From Treponema sp. (lineage in GTDB: Bacteria > Spirochaetota > Spirochaetia > Treponematales > Treponemataceae): 54,961 nt of DNA. A program made the translations under genes and the position numbers. Shown here one piece after another: positions 42,866 to 52,267 of the stretch. The number at the start of each line of letters is the position of its first letter. Position 1 is the stretch's first letter. The stretch lies in assembly GCA_017395545.1 (NCBI GenBank), contig JAFPUF010000093.1, forward strand, positions 1 to 54,961. The letters run 5' to 3'. The notes under the pieces were generated by a model. It was not told the DNA's origin. It did not search any database and worked only from the letters and a program-made list of their open reading frames with translations.

Positions 42866-43954
42866 TTAGGCCCTGCAAATATTTTTCATCTTTTCTAATA
42901 TCGTTTCCGCTGATTTTGCATAAGAATACTTATTCAGAATCAGCGTTTTTTCTTGTTCGGTAAACGGCTCAGCGCTGAAAGAAAGAAGTTTTTCGGATAA
43001 ATCTAAAGAATCTCCAGATTTAAAGAAAGTGACAGGAAAATCTCCGTAAATTTCTTTAAAAACAGGAATATCTGAGATTATTGCACGCGTTCCTACAGTC
43101 TCCGCTTCGAGAGGCGGAATTCCGAAACCTTCATAAAGCGACGGCTGTAAAAGAACTTTCGATTCGGCGTAAAGATATTTGAGCTGGTCGTTTGAGATTC
43201 TTCCTGTGAATTCTATACGACCATGAAATTCAGGATTTTGCTCCAGATTCTGAATACGTTCGACAGTTTCTTCATCTCCGGTTCTGAAATTCTCAGCGTT
43301 TCCTACAATTACAAGCTTTGATTTAAAATCAGCACTTTTTTTTGAGGCTTTTTCAAACGCATCGAGCAGGATTTTCAATCCCTTGTGTTTTTTTATGTTC
43401 CCGACGAAAAGAATCTGGTCTTTTTTACTGACAGGAGAATCGAATTCTTCATGAAGATAGGCAGGGGCTGAGTTGTAGACGATTTCAAGCGGCTTTTTGC
43501 AGTGCAGATGATGTAGAATCCTTTCCTTTGAGAATTCTGAGACTGTAAAAATTGCATTTGAAAAATTAATTGCCCTCTGATAGAACATTTTTCGGGCGAA
43601 TTTTCCTACAAAGCCTGTGAGTCCCTTTACATCGAGAAAAACTACATCGTGAATAACCGAGAATACAGGAATTTCTATTCCGCCGGGAATATTGCAGTAT
43701 GGAGTGAAATAGCAGTTACAGTGATTTATTTCATTCAGAATGTCGTTCGGAAATGAAAATGCTTCCTTTAAAGAAAATGGCTTTATGTCGCAGAAGCAGA
43801 AAAGAACATTCTGCTCACGAACGAAAGGGGCGCACTGTTCGTGTGAACCGATAAGAAGACATTCGTTTTCCTTTATAAAATGAGGAATCAGCTCTGAAAT
43901 GAATGAGCCGATTCCACCAGAGCCAATCATGCGGCAGTCTATGGCGATACGCAT
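42866..43954 (-). CDS. GT4 glycosyltransferase (operon gene 7)
   Basis: A 362-residue GT-B glycosyltransferase. N-terminal start MRIAIDCRMIGSGGIGSF, middle ILFVGNIKKHKGLKILLDAF, RISNDQLKYLYAESKVLLQP and the nucleotide-sugar motif SLYEGFGIPPLEAETVGTRA (E-x7-E, retaining GT4). Sugar donor and acceptor are unknown. The start codon overlaps the stop of the preceding glycosyltransferase by one base (TAATG), so translation is probably coupled. It is the last gene of the surface-glycan cluster. Confidence 0.85.
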   Translation of the reverse strand: MRIAIDCRMIGSGGIGSFISELIPHFIKENECLLIGSHEQCAPFVREQNVLFCFCDIKPFSLKEAFSFPNDILNEINHCNCYFTPYCNIPGGIEIPVFSVIHDVVFLDVKGLTGFVGKFARKMFYQRAINFSNAIFTVSEFSKERILHHLHCKKPLEIVYNSAPAYLHEEFDSPVSKKDQILFVGNIKKHKGLKILLDAFEKASKKSADFKSKLVIVGNAENFRTGDEETVERIQNLEQNPEFHGRIEFTGRISNDQLKYLYAESKVLLQPSLYEGFGIPPLEAETVGTRAIISDIPVFKEIYGDFPVTFFKSGDSLDLSEKLLSFSAEPFTEQEKTLILNKYSYAKSAETILEKMKNICRA

Positions 43955-45090
43955 TATTTTTTGCTTGTCTCCTCGTCGAGTTTGATAATCGTGTTGTCGA
44001 TGGCTTCTTTTATTTCGCGGGAGAAGCGTTCACGGGAGAATTCTTTCGCATGCTGTGAAATGAAATCAGAATTGAAGGCACCCTGTTTTTCAAGTTCCTC
44101 AAAGCGGTTGATTGCGCGCTCAACTGAATCTGGGGTGGCATGACTGAAGAAAGTGCCTGTTTTTCCGTTGATGACTGTCTCAAGTGCACCACCTTTTCCG
44201 AATGCGATTACAGGACGACCGCAGCACTGAGCCTCGACAGGAATGATTCCGAAATCCTCCTCGGCACAGAAAATGAGGGCACGACACCTCTGCAAATAGT
44301 CCCGGACTTCATCATCACGCAGACGGCCTGTGAATGTGATTTTAACATCAGGATATTTTTTTGCGAGTTTTTTGAGATATTTGTAATCGCTTCCGCCACC
44401 CATGACGACGAGCGGCTTTTTGAGGTTTCCGCAGGCCTGAATCGCAAGATCGACTCTCTTATAAGGAACAAGCCGGCTGAAAACAAGGAAGAAATCTTCT
44501 GCTGGTTTTCCGTTCGGCTGAAAATCTTTTACGTTTACAGGCGGATAGACAACGGTTGATTCACGGTTCCAGTATTTTTTGATTCTTCTGGAAATGTAAT
44601 TTGAGTTTGCGATTAGCGTATCTACCCGCTGACTTGAGACATAATCCCAGAGGCGGATTTTCTGCATCCATTTTTCCATAAAGAATTGTGTGATTCTTCC
44701 GCTGCGGCTTTTGTATTCAAAATATTTGTCCCATGCATAACGCATCGGAGTGTGAATGTATGCGATATGCGGAACGAGAGGAGGTGTGATAACGCCTTTG
44801 GCACAGCTGGAAGAAGAGCATATTACGAGCTTGTAGTTTGAAAAATCGAAAGATTCGAAAGCTTTTGGCATGAATGCGAGATATTTTGTATACAGTTTTG
44901 TCGCAAAAGGCCATTTCTGAATGAAAGAAGTTTTAACCTTGTCTTTCGGGAAGATTTTTCCCATTTTTTTTTCGTCGTAGACAAGCGTGAAAATGTCAGC
45001 ATCAGGATAAATTTTGAGAAGTTCTTCAACAACGCGCTCAGCCCCGCCATAGTTTACGAGCCAGTCATGTACAATTGCAATTCTTCGCAT
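43954..45090 (-). CDS. GT4 glycosyltransferase (operon gene 6)
   Basis: A 378-residue GT4 enzyme. It begins RIAIVHDWLVNYGGAERVVE, has the HIAYIHTPMRYAWDKYFEYK block common in O-antigen and exopolysaccharide transferases, then FFLVFSRLVPYKRVDLAIQA and the donor-binding FCAEEDFGIIPVEAQCCGRP (E-x7-E). This pattern resembles mannosyltransferases of O-antigen clusters, but the sugar is not certain. It follows the next glycosyltransferase gene by 19 nt. Confidence 0.85.
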   Translation of the reverse strand: MRRIAIVHDWLVNYGGAERVVEELLKIYPDADIFTLVYDEKKMGKIFPKDKVKTSFIQKWPFATKLYTKYLAFMPKAFESFDFSNYKLVICSSSSCAKGVITPPLVPHIAYIHTPMRYAWDKYFEYKSRSGRITQFFMEKWMQKIRLWDYVSSQRVDTLIANSNYISRRIKKYWNRESTVVYPPVNVKDFQPNGKPAEDFFLVFSRLVPYKRVDLAIQACGNLKKPLVVMGGGSDYKYLKKLAKKYPDVKITFTGRLRDDEVRDYLQRCRALIFCAEEDFGIIPVEAQCCGRPVIAFGKGGALETVINGKTGTFFSHATPDSVERAINRFEELEKQGAFNSDFISQHAKEFSRERFSREIKEAIDNTIIKLDEETSKK

Positions 45091-45109
45091 AGTTTACCCC
45101 CAATACTTG

Positions 45110-46177
45110 TTATTTCAAGGCCTCATAAAGTTTTTTTGCAGAATTTTTGTAAGTAAATTCATTTAAAATTTCTTCGCTGCTGCAAACTTCTTCATTTAGA
45201 ATAGCATTTAAATCGCAGTTTGTCGAACCTGAATCAATATAATGAGCTGATTTTTTGTAAATTTCCGGGAGACTTGCGGATTTTGCAACTATTATTTTTG
45301 CACCAACTGAAAGAGCCTCAAGAGGCGGAATACCGAACCCCTCATAGTATGATGGAAAAACAAAAGCAAGGCATTTTTTCATAAGCGATTTGACTTCAGA
45401 ATCACTTACATAGCCTAGAAGAACAACGTTATTTAGAAGTGATAAATCACCGATTTCTTCTGACTTCATGCCGCCGATTGTTTTCCCTGAGATTGCGAAA
45501 GTCTGATCTGGATGATTTTTTGCGTATTCTGAAATCCATTTGAGGTTCTTGCGTTTCTGTAAACTTCCGAGCGTGAAAAAGAAAGGTTTTTGTGTGAGAA
45601 CCGGGAATTTTTCAAAGATTTTATCGTCTTCTTCGATATTTTTGAAATGATCCCAGCCGTTCGGAATCACACAAATCCGGTTTTCTGGAACATTGTATGC
45701 TTTCTGAATCTGTTTTTTTGAAAATTCAGAGACTGTGAAGATTTTTTTTGCATTTCTGGCGATGTTTTTGTAGTGAAAGCAGCTGTAAAAGCGAATCAGC
45801 TTGTCTTTGAAAGAATTAAAATCGCCGGGAAAATCTGCAGCGTAAATGTCGTGAAGGAAGGCATAGCCGCAGTTTTTTCCCAGAGGGGCAGTGTTGGAAA
45901 AATTAAGGCCGGCCGCATCGAGCTTTTTACACATTTTTGAAAAATAAAATAAATCCCAGCGCGGGAAGCTTTTGAGCTCCGTCCCGTAAATTAAAGAAAT
46001 GTTTTTATAATCCGGAACGATTTTTGCATTTGCAGGCACAAGAATCGAAATCGCAAGACCTGTTGTTTCATCTTCGAGAAGAATATCAAACTGCCTGCAA
46101 ATTTCAAAGGCAAAGCGCTCGATTCCTGTTAGGTTTCTGCAGAGAAAATTTCCGTTGATGAGGAGTTTTTTTTGCAT
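45110..46177 (-). CDS. GT4 glycosyltransferase (operon gene 5)
   Basis: A 355-residue GT-B glycosyltransferase. Family marks are KIFTVSEFSKKQIQKAYNV, FFFTLGSLQKRKNLKWISEY and the nucleotide-sugar motif PSYYEGFGIPPLEALSVGAK (E-x7-E). Substrate unknown. It is 20 nt downstream of the CDP-glycerol-phosphotransferase-like gene and 19 nt upstream of the next transferase, so one transcript is likely. Confidence 0.85.
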   Translation of the reverse strand: MQKKLLINGNFLCRNLTGIERFAFEICRQFDILLEDETTGLAISILVPANAKIVPDYKNISLIYGTELKSFPRWDLFYFSKMCKKLDAAGLNFSNTAPLGKNCGYAFLHDIYAADFPGDFNSFKDKLIRFYSCFHYKNIARNAKKIFTVSEFSKKQIQKAYNVPENRICVIPNGWDHFKNIEEDDKIFEKFPVLTQKPFFFTLGSLQKRKNLKWISEYAKNHPDQTFAISGKTIGGMKSEEIGDLSLLNNVVLLGYVSDSEVKSLMKKCLAFVFPSYYEGFGIPPLEALSVGAKIIVAKSASLPEIYKKSAHYIDSGSTNCDLNAILNEEVCSSEEILNEFTYKNSAKKLYEALK

Positions 46178-46197
46178 GAAAAACTATACCTGTTCTT

Positions 46198-47445
46198 TTA
46201 TTTTTCGGAAGATTTTTTCTCAATCTTTTCCATTGTGGAAATCATGTAGTCGGCTGTGCGAATGCCTGCTTCTCCGATATGCTTCCAGGCTTCAGCCTTG
46301 TAGTGTGAGCGCAAGTTTGCGAGTTCAGGGCTGTCAGAAGCATTTTTTATAACTTCTGCGATGTTAGGAAAATCTTCTTCCTTGATTGGAATACCGATTT
46401 TCTGCAAGGTTGTGACTGCCCACGGTTCGTGTCCTGTGTCGTAAATATCGTAAGGAAGAAGATCCATCTCGGCATTTGCGTACATTACAGGTTTGTCGCA
46501 CAGGAAGGTGTAGTCGTAGACGATTCCGGAGAAGTCAGAAATCATAATATCTGCTTTTTTGAGAGAGTAGATGTTATCCCGCTCGTTATCCCATGAAAGG
46601 TTTTTTGCGTCTTTGTAGCGTTCATGCAGACGGTCAAGCATATCTTTTTCGGAGATTCTGCTCTGCGGGTGGGGGCGGACGATTATTTTCATGCCGCTTG
46701 CAACCAGCGGATCAAGCAGTTTTTCTCCGTAAAGACCGAGAAGTGCGCTTTTACCCCACGAAGGAGAGACCAGAACCGTGAATTCATGATTTTCTTCGGT
46801 CGGGATGGCGGCCATTTTTTCTTTAAGGACATCAAGATAAGTACAGCCGACAGTGACAAGCTCCTTTGCAGGAAGTTCACGCTGTTTTTCAAGAAGCCTG
46901 ATGTCGTCTGCCTGATAGTCACCGGTCATCAAAACTGAGTCGAAATAATCAAGACCGAACAAGCGGTACATAGTTGAGTCGGTGCAAGAATGGAAAATAT
47001 GGCTGTAATGCTTTACATTCTTGCTTCGTTTAAGCTGATAAACCTGCAGGCCTGGAGTAGTCATAAGAACGATTCCAGCACTAAGCATATTGAGCTTTGC
47101 ATAAGCGACATTTCCTGTTCCAATGCATTCAGGTTTTACGAAAGAGAAGTTTTTTTCAAAAATGGGATCGTCCTGAGTACCTGTGTAGTAGGTAAGTTCG
47201 ATTCCTCTTTTTTCAAATTCTTCTGCTACAGGAAGAAAAACAGTGAAATACCGCTTGTCCTCGCAGTAAATCACATATTTTTTGTAAGATTTATCTTCCT
47301 GTACTCCTTTTTTTCCGGCAAAAAGCAGTTTAAGCTTGAGCCAGAGAGCCTTCGCAAGAAAAAAGAGAGTTGCTGCCGCTCCAATCAGAATCGAAAAAAG
47401 CATTGAGCCCGTGCCCGGGTCGATATAAAGCGGTAAAATCATCAT
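46198..47445 (-). CDS. CDP-glycerol glycerophosphotransferase-family protein
   Basis: A 415-residue member of the TagB/TarF-type family that transfers a phospho-alcohol from a CDP or CMP donor. An N-terminal membrane helix (about 10-35) anchors it to the inner membrane. The core has KHYSHIFHSCTDSTMYRLFG, IIVRPHPQSRISEKD and SDFSGIVYDYTFLCDKPVMY, a hallmark block of the family. In Gram-positives these enzymes build teichoic acids. Here it follows a PntC-like enzyme that would supply a CMP-activated head group, so it may transfer aminoethylphosphonate rather than glycerol phosphate; this is inference. Its ATG overlaps the stop of the upstream gene by 4 nt (ATGA), a tight coupling. Confidence 0.8.
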   Translation of the reverse strand: MMILPLYIDPGTGSMLFSILIGAAATLFFLAKALWLKLKLLFAGKKGVQEDKSYKKYVIYCEDKRYFTVFLPVAEEFEKRGIELTYYTGTQDDPIFEKNFSFVKPECIGTGNVAYAKLNMLSAGIVLMTTPGLQVYQLKRSKNVKHYSHIFHSCTDSTMYRLFGLDYFDSVLMTGDYQADDIRLLEKQRELPAKELVTVGCTYLDVLKEKMAAIPTEENHEFTVLVSPSWGKSALLGLYGEKLLDPLVASGMKIIVRPHPQSRISEKDMLDRLHERYKDAKNLSWDNERDNIYSLKKADIMISDFSGIVYDYTFLCDKPVMYANAEMDLLPYDIYDTGHEPWAVTTLQKIGIPIKEEDFPNIAEVIKNASDSPELANLRSHYKAEAWKHIGEAGIRTADYMISTMEKIEKKSSEK

Positions 47446-49433
47446 TTTGCAACGAATTCCTTAATGAGGCCGAGAACTTTGTCCATGTCTTTCTGTGGGG
47501 CGACAGTGATTCGCATTGAAAGATGGCTTCCTTCTGTCCAAAGTCGTGTAAGGTAACCGTTTTCTGAAAGGTAGTCTTTGAGTGCCTGAACATCAATTTC
47601 CTTGTCGTTTTCGCCCAGATTTTCGTTGAAGCGGATGAAAATGAAGTTTGCGGCAGACTTATAAGCTTTGATTCCCTTGATTTTGTTAATCTCAGAAATG
47701 AAATCGTCCTTGAGCTTGATGATTGTTTTCGTAAGGTTGTTGTAATATGTTTTGTCCCGGAGGGCTGCGATACAGACTTTTCGGCCGATGTTTGAGACTC
47801 GGAAAGGGTTCAAGTCGAGCTTGAAAACCTGCTTTGCCATCGGAGTACACAAGCCATAGCCCATGCGGAGGCCGGCCAGTCCGTACAATTTAGAGAATGT
47901 GCGACAGAAGACTACGTTGTTGTATGAGTTGAGCAGATATTTAGCGTCGTAAGTGACAGTTGAGAGACCAAGGTATGCCTCATCGACGATGACAAGGGAA
48001 GTCGGGTTTTCCTTGATGACCTTCTCCAGGTCGTTCCGGCTGATTACTGCTCCTGTCGGGTTGTGTGGTGTTGTGATTACGATGATTCTTGGCTTTGTCT
48101 TTTTTGCCTCTGTCATAAGGCTCTTCATGTCGAACTCGTATGAGTCTTTTCCCGGAACTACATTGTAGTAAGCTGCCTTTGCGTGGCGGAGCTCACAGAC
48201 AGACTTGTAGTAATTCCATGCCGGGCTTGAAATCAGCACGGTGTCGTCCTTGTTAAGAACGATTGTCATAATCGTTTTGATTACATCTGATGAGCCTGAG
48301 TGAATGAAAATTGACTCTGTCGGAATGTCTGTAACCTTTGATACCTCCACTGCCAAATCATCCTCACGGGTGAGGTCGTAAAGATACAGGTCTTCCATCG
48401 TTGCGTTGTGAAGAACTTCAAGACATTTTGGGCTTGGTCCGAAGAGATTCTCGTTTACATGCATTCGACCTGTGAGCTGCTCGGTTGCGACTACAGAATA
48501 CTGTTTTGTCTCTCCGTAGTTTGAAAGATATGAAATGCGCTGTGTTGAGTTAATCAGCTCGTCTTCCTGAAAGAACTGGTCGATGAACTCCTTGAAGTTC
48601 GGGTAGAACTGCAGAATGTCGTCTGTTGTGTCGAACTCTTTGCACTCGTTATCATCATAGCGCTTGATTTTCATCAGAAGCTCAGTGATGTGCTTGATCT
48701 GGAAATCGTCCCAGAGCATGTATTTCATGTCCGGGTCGTAGTATTCTTTGACCATCAAATCAACGAATTTCTCTGAGAATGATTTTGAGAAGAAGGCCTC
48801 ACCGATGGTGTACCAGGCTTTCTCTCCGCCTTTTTTGACTTCTGTCATGTAGCCCCGGTCGTCGAGGCCTTTGACGCAGTACTCGTTACAGAACTCGTCG
48901 CTGTACAAGCAGCCGTAGTATGAGTCATAGACATAGTCACGGTAAACGTTATGGGCGAACCAGTTGTCAGAGCAGCAGATGTAGCTTGCCTTGATATAGT
49001 CTTTTGCGGCATAGAGCGAAGACATATTGTTTTTTTCTTCCCATTCTGTGTTGTCGATTACGATAAGCTCAGGATATTTTTTTGCCATCTCATAGTAGCG
49101 TTCTTTGAGATAGCCTACAACGAGGACAATTTCCTTGATTCCGGCATCGTGGAGCTGCTTAATCTGGCGCTCAACCATTGTGTCGCCTTTGATTTCGAAC
49201 AAACCTTTTGGAAGATAGTTCGAAAGAGGCATACATCGGCGGCTACGGCCTGCAGCCATGATGATAGCGTTGTCAACTTTGTAAGGTGCGAGGGCGGCCA
49301 TTCCGTCCTCTGTGACCTTGTTATTTTTTACCCAGCCTGCTTTAGTGCAGGAAAGGATTGTGTCTTTGTTGAATGTCGATACATCTTCTTTGCGACGGAT
49401 TGCCATTATGTAGTCAAATTCTTGTTCTGTCAT
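47442..49433 (-). CDS. pntC: Nucleotidyltransferase-aminotransferase fusion, PntC-like (CMP-aminoethylphosphonate formation)
   Basis: A 663-residue bifunctional protein. Residues 1-50 resemble a small winged-helix segment. Residues about 52-290 form a nucleotidyltransferase: AIIMAAGRSRRCMPLSNYLP then KGLFEIKG, and a metal-binding Asp in CCSDNWF (D156). Residues about 310-663 form a fold-type I aminotransferase: HNPTG (457-461), VDEAY with Asp484, and the PLP Lys515 in RTFSKLYGLAGLRMGYG. This fusion is known as PntC in Treponema denticola, where a transaminase makes 2-aminoethylphosphonate and the first domain activates it as CMP-AEP. A phosphocholine cytidylyltransferase fused to a HisC-like enzyme is the alternative. 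PEP mutase and phosphonopyruvate decarboxylase are not in the window. AGGAG precedes the ATG. Confidence 0.8.
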   Translation of the reverse strand: MTEQEFDYIMAIRRKEDVSTFNKDTILSCTKAGWVKNNKVTEDGMAALAPYKVDNAIIMAAGRSRRCMPLSNYLPKGLFEIKGDTMVERQIKQLHDAGIKEIVLVVGYLKERYYEMAKKYPELIVIDNTEWEEKNNMSSLYAAKDYIKASYICCSDNWFAHNVYRDYVYDSYYGCLYSDEFCNEYCVKGLDDRGYMTEVKKGGEKAWYTIGEAFFSKSFSEKFVDLMVKEYYDPDMKYMLWDDFQIKHITELLMKIKRYDDNECKEFDTTDDILQFYPNFKEFIDQFFQEDELINSTQRISYLSNYGETKQYSVVATEQLTGRMHVNENLFGPSPKCLEVLHNATMEDLYLYDLTREDDLAVEVSKVTDIPTESIFIHSGSSDVIKTIMTIVLNKDDTVLISSPAWNYYKSVCELRHAKAAYYNVVPGKDSYEFDMKSLMTEAKKTKPRIIVITTPHNPTGAVISRNDLEKVIKENPTSLVIVDEAYLGLSTVTYDAKYLLNSYNNVVFCRTFSKLYGLAGLRMGYGLCTPMAKQVFKLDLNPFRVSNIGRKVCIAALRDKTYYNNLTKTIIKLKDDFISEINKIKGIKAYKSAANFIFIRFNENLGENDKEIDVQALKDYLSENGYLTRLWTEGSHLSMRITVAPQKDMDKVLGLIKEFVAK

Positions 49434-49486
49434 ATAAATCTCCTATAAACAAGTAATTTTCATTTTAATATAAATTATTATATCTT

Positions 49487-52213
49487 TCAATCTTTAATGT
49501 TTTCCTGGCTCCAGCTTGAAGCCTTGAAAATGCTGTCCTTTACGCGCCACCACTGGTCATTTTTGACAGGGTAGGTATAGACATCTTTCATAAGCCATGC
49601 CTGATGAACATCGCTTGAAGTGACGACAACGCCGTCTTTCTTCAAATCTGTTGTATCGAGCGGAACGGCTTTGTTTGTGAACGGATTTACTGGATTTTCA
49701 ACGATTCCTTTTAGTGCAAGCGAAGGTACATCTCCATTGGTCATGAAAGTCATGTCTTCTTTTAAGGTTCCTTCTGCCCCGAAGTCTTTTACCATAAGGA
49801 GCGGATGAAAATGACCCCGGCCGCGATATTTGTTTCCTGCTATTTTTTCATCAAGAGCCTTGTCTTCTTCCATGCAGTCTTCATAAGTAGTTCTTGAGTG
49901 GTCGGCAACAAGAATGATTCTGGTGTTATCATAAACTCCGTTTTCTTTAAGATAAGAAAGCCATTTTACAATTCTCTTAAACGCTGCCATGTTCGTGTGA
50001 TAGGACTCATCGTTCTTAAAGCGGGAAGTGCCGTAATTTGTTACATTCTGAACCGGAACATATTCAGGGGCCTGCATATAAACGCTTGAATGTGTGAGTT
50101 CATTTACCATGCAGACATACGTTCCGTTTTTATCATCTGAAAAATCTGTAAGACTGCACAAAAAGTCGAGCGGTGCAAGGTTGTCAACAATATTTGTATA
50201 AGACGTAAGATTGTCGTTTGAATTCCAGTATTTTCCTTTCTGATAGATTGCCTCGCGCAAAATGACCGGGCTTTCCCGGAAAAAGCTGAAGATAAGCAGA
50301 TTTCGTTTTAATAAATCATCTGTATTATCGAGAGAATTGTCTCCGTCCTGATTCTTATACCATTTTCCTGAGTATTTTGAGATTGTCTGATATCCGCTGA
50401 TTTTCTCGTATTCATCTGTGATTGATAAATCTGCGTATGCTGAATAGTTTGCCCATGAAGGATCTGTAATCGTTGCCGTAAAATCTGCCTGCTCCGTAAA
50501 AATACGCGGCAGCAGCAAAAGCGCTTCGTTCGTTTTTTTGTACAGAAGCTCATCTTTTCGTCTGTTCATCTCAATCGGCTGATATTCATAACCGCCGAAT
50601 ACGAGAGGGGCTCCCATTAAAGTGTGGCCATTAAATGAAACTGTGTTTGGATAAAAAGTAAATCCTGAGAAAATCTCGTTGAATTCTTTTGCTTCGTTGA
50701 AAATTTCCGTAACATACTGACTTTCAGAGCGGTCGAGCATAAAGACTACGACATTTTTCTGCGTTTTTGAGAGATGAAAAACCGGTTCAATCTTTACATC
50801 GTTTAAGTTTCCGGCCGCAACATAGGAATTATATTCTTTTTGAATGGTTGAAATGTTCATAAAACCGAGGGCAACCATTGCAAAAGAAAGAATGGCGAAA
50901 GAGTAAGTAAAAATCCTGCCATTTGATTTAGAGATTGTAAGGGTGACTAAAGCGAAAATGCCTGAGATAATCAGAATATTAATGAGCGAAACGAGAGAAA
51001 CAGTTTTAAAATCAACTGCGTTTAGGAATTTGAGGGTTGAAGAAATATCTCCGTAGTTCAGCATGAAAATAAAAGAATTTACAAGTGCAGATACTGAAAG
51101 AAATGCAAGGAAAAGCGAGAGTACTGCCTGAACTTTTTTGCTGAAAAGAAAATAAATGCAGAGCGGCCAGAAAAGGAAAAAGCCGGAAGCCTGCATAAGT
51201 GTTATTATAACATAACCGAGCGGATTTGGATTTGAGCCGATACCGGCAAATTCAATCGGGGAAGATGAAATAAGCGAGGTCGGAAGCGTAAATCCAGCGA
51301 GAATAAAAAGAAGTGTACATGAAAGAATATAAATTGTCGTTCGGGTTTTGTTATGTTCTGTAAGAGGCTGTAAAAATCTGTGGAAAATATATTTAACGCC
51401 TTTTAAAATCAGAGGAATTGTATAAACTATGCCAATCAGGAAAACAAAGACCAGTTTGTAGATAAGTTTAGTGTTGAATCCAAAGACGATGAAAAGCAGG
51501 GCCGGAATGCAGGCAAGGCAGCAGAAAATCCAGAAACTTTTAAGCGGATTTTTTAGTTTGTAAAAGACATTCTTTACCAGGGAGAAAATATTGTTAAAAG
51601 TCCAGTAGAGGACGAGACCTGCCGGAGAATTGTAGAGTACTACGAGAAAAATAGCCGCCATTCCAAAAATCTGTACCTTCTCGCGAAGTCCGCGACCTTT
51701 TGAATAAATAACACCGGAAATGCAGTTTATAAGAGTCATTGCGACCGGGAGAATGTTTACAGAAAAAGAGCCGATTGAAAACAGCGCGTCAGGACTTCCC
51801 ATGTCGCGGATAAAAAGGAAAGACTCTCCCTGCAGATCAGTTAGATGCGAAAGAAATGCGTAGGCTGACAGAAAAAACGGAATCTGAATCAAAAGGCCAA
51901 ATGAAGAGCGTAAGGCCATAATCGGGCTGTAGTGATGCTGTTTGTAGAAGGTCGTGGTCATCATGTAGCGCTCATCGCCGGAAAACGCTTTTTTGATACG
52001 GTCAAGCCCGCTTTTCATTTTATTCTGCTTTTCGCGTTCAACTTCCTGCCAGTGCTCAGCGACAGCATAAAGCGGAAGACAGAGCAGAGTGATTGCGACG
52101 CTGACTCCAATTACAGAAAGCCCTTCGTTGCCTGTGATTTTATCGACCAGCTTGTAAGTGAGTTCGATTATTGTATAGAGGGGATAAATTATTAAGTTGT
52201 AAAGAAATATCAT
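49487..52213 (-). CDS. YidC/Oxa1-like domain fused to an alkaline-phosphatase/sulfatase-superfamily domain (copy 1)
   Basis: A 908-residue membrane enzyme. Residues 1-220 match the YidC/Oxa1 layout: a membrane helix ending LLCLPLYAVAEHWQEVEREK, a hydrophilic hairpin, then SSFGLLIQIPFFLSAYAFLS, FLFIRDMGSPDALF, VNILPVAMTLINCISG and SPAGLVLYWTFNNIFSLVKN. About eight to ten helices follow (225-455). Residues 480-870 are an extracytoplasmic alkaline-phosphatase-superfamily domain: metal Asp494 (VVVFMLDRS), likely nucleophile Thr531 (SFNGHTLMG), Asp771-His772 (IILVADHS) and His801/His803 (RGHFHPLLM). Such domains include phosphoglycerol and phosphoethanolamine transferases and phosphonate hydrolases. 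Inferred role: outward-facing transfer or removal of a phospho- or phosphono-group on a lipid or glycan. It follows a paralogue after 54 nt and precedes pntC by 53 nt. Confidence 0.82.
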   Translation of the reverse strand: MIFLYNLIIYPLYTIIELTYKLVDKITGNEGLSVIGVSVAITLLCLPLYAVAEHWQEVEREKQNKMKSGLDRIKKAFSGDERYMMTTTFYKQHHYSPIMALRSSFGLLIQIPFFLSAYAFLSHLTDLQGESFLFIRDMGSPDALFSIGSFSVNILPVAMTLINCISGVIYSKGRGLREKVQIFGMAAIFLVVLYNSPAGLVLYWTFNNIFSLVKNVFYKLKNPLKSFWIFCCLACIPALLFIVFGFNTKLIYKLVFVFLIGIVYTIPLILKGVKYIFHRFLQPLTEHNKTRTTIYILSCTLLFILAGFTLPTSLISSSPIEFAGIGSNPNPLGYVIITLMQASGFFLFWPLCIYFLFSKKVQAVLSLFLAFLSVSALVNSFIFMLNYGDISSTLKFLNAVDFKTVSLVSLINILIISGIFALVTLTISKSNGRIFTYSFAILSFAMVALGFMNISTIQKEYNSYVAAGNLNDVKIEPVFHLSKTQKNVVVFMLDRSESQYVTEIFNEAKEFNEIFSGFTFYPNTVSFNGHTLMGAPLVFGGYEYQPIEMNRRKDELLYKKTNEALLLLPRIFTEQADFTATITDPSWANYSAYADLSITDEYEKISGYQTISKYSGKWYKNQDGDNSLDNTDDLLKRNLLIFSFFRESPVILREAIYQKGKYWNSNDNLTSYTNIVDNLAPLDFLCSLTDFSDDKNGTYVCMVNELTHSSVYMQAPEYVPVQNVTNYGTSRFKNDESYHTNMAAFKRIVKWLSYLKENGVYDNTRIILVADHSRTTYEDCMEEDKALDEKIAGNKYRGRGHFHPLLMVKDFGAEGTLKEDMTFMTNGDVPSLALKGIVENPVNPFTNKAVPLDTTDLKKDGVVVTSSDVHQAWLMKDVYTYPVKNDQWWRVKDSIFKASSWSQENIKD

Positions 52214-52267
52214 TTCTGTGCCTCATTAAGGATAATATTTTAGCATTTTATAATTCTTCATGCTTTA

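Noticed and set aside
46990..47406. A 138-codon + strand open frame opposite the CDP-glycerol-transferase-like gene
   Set aside because: It is antisense to a conserved coding region and its composition looks like reverse-complement noise.
48951..49448. A 165-codon open frame on the + strand opposite the PntC-like gene
   Set aside because: It is a shadow of a well-supported gene on the other strand, has no ribosome-binding site and encodes no recognisable domain.
49487..52213. Plain membrane protein insertase YidC
   Set aside because: The conserved groove Arg is missing and two thirds of the protein is a different membrane and phosphatase-like module.
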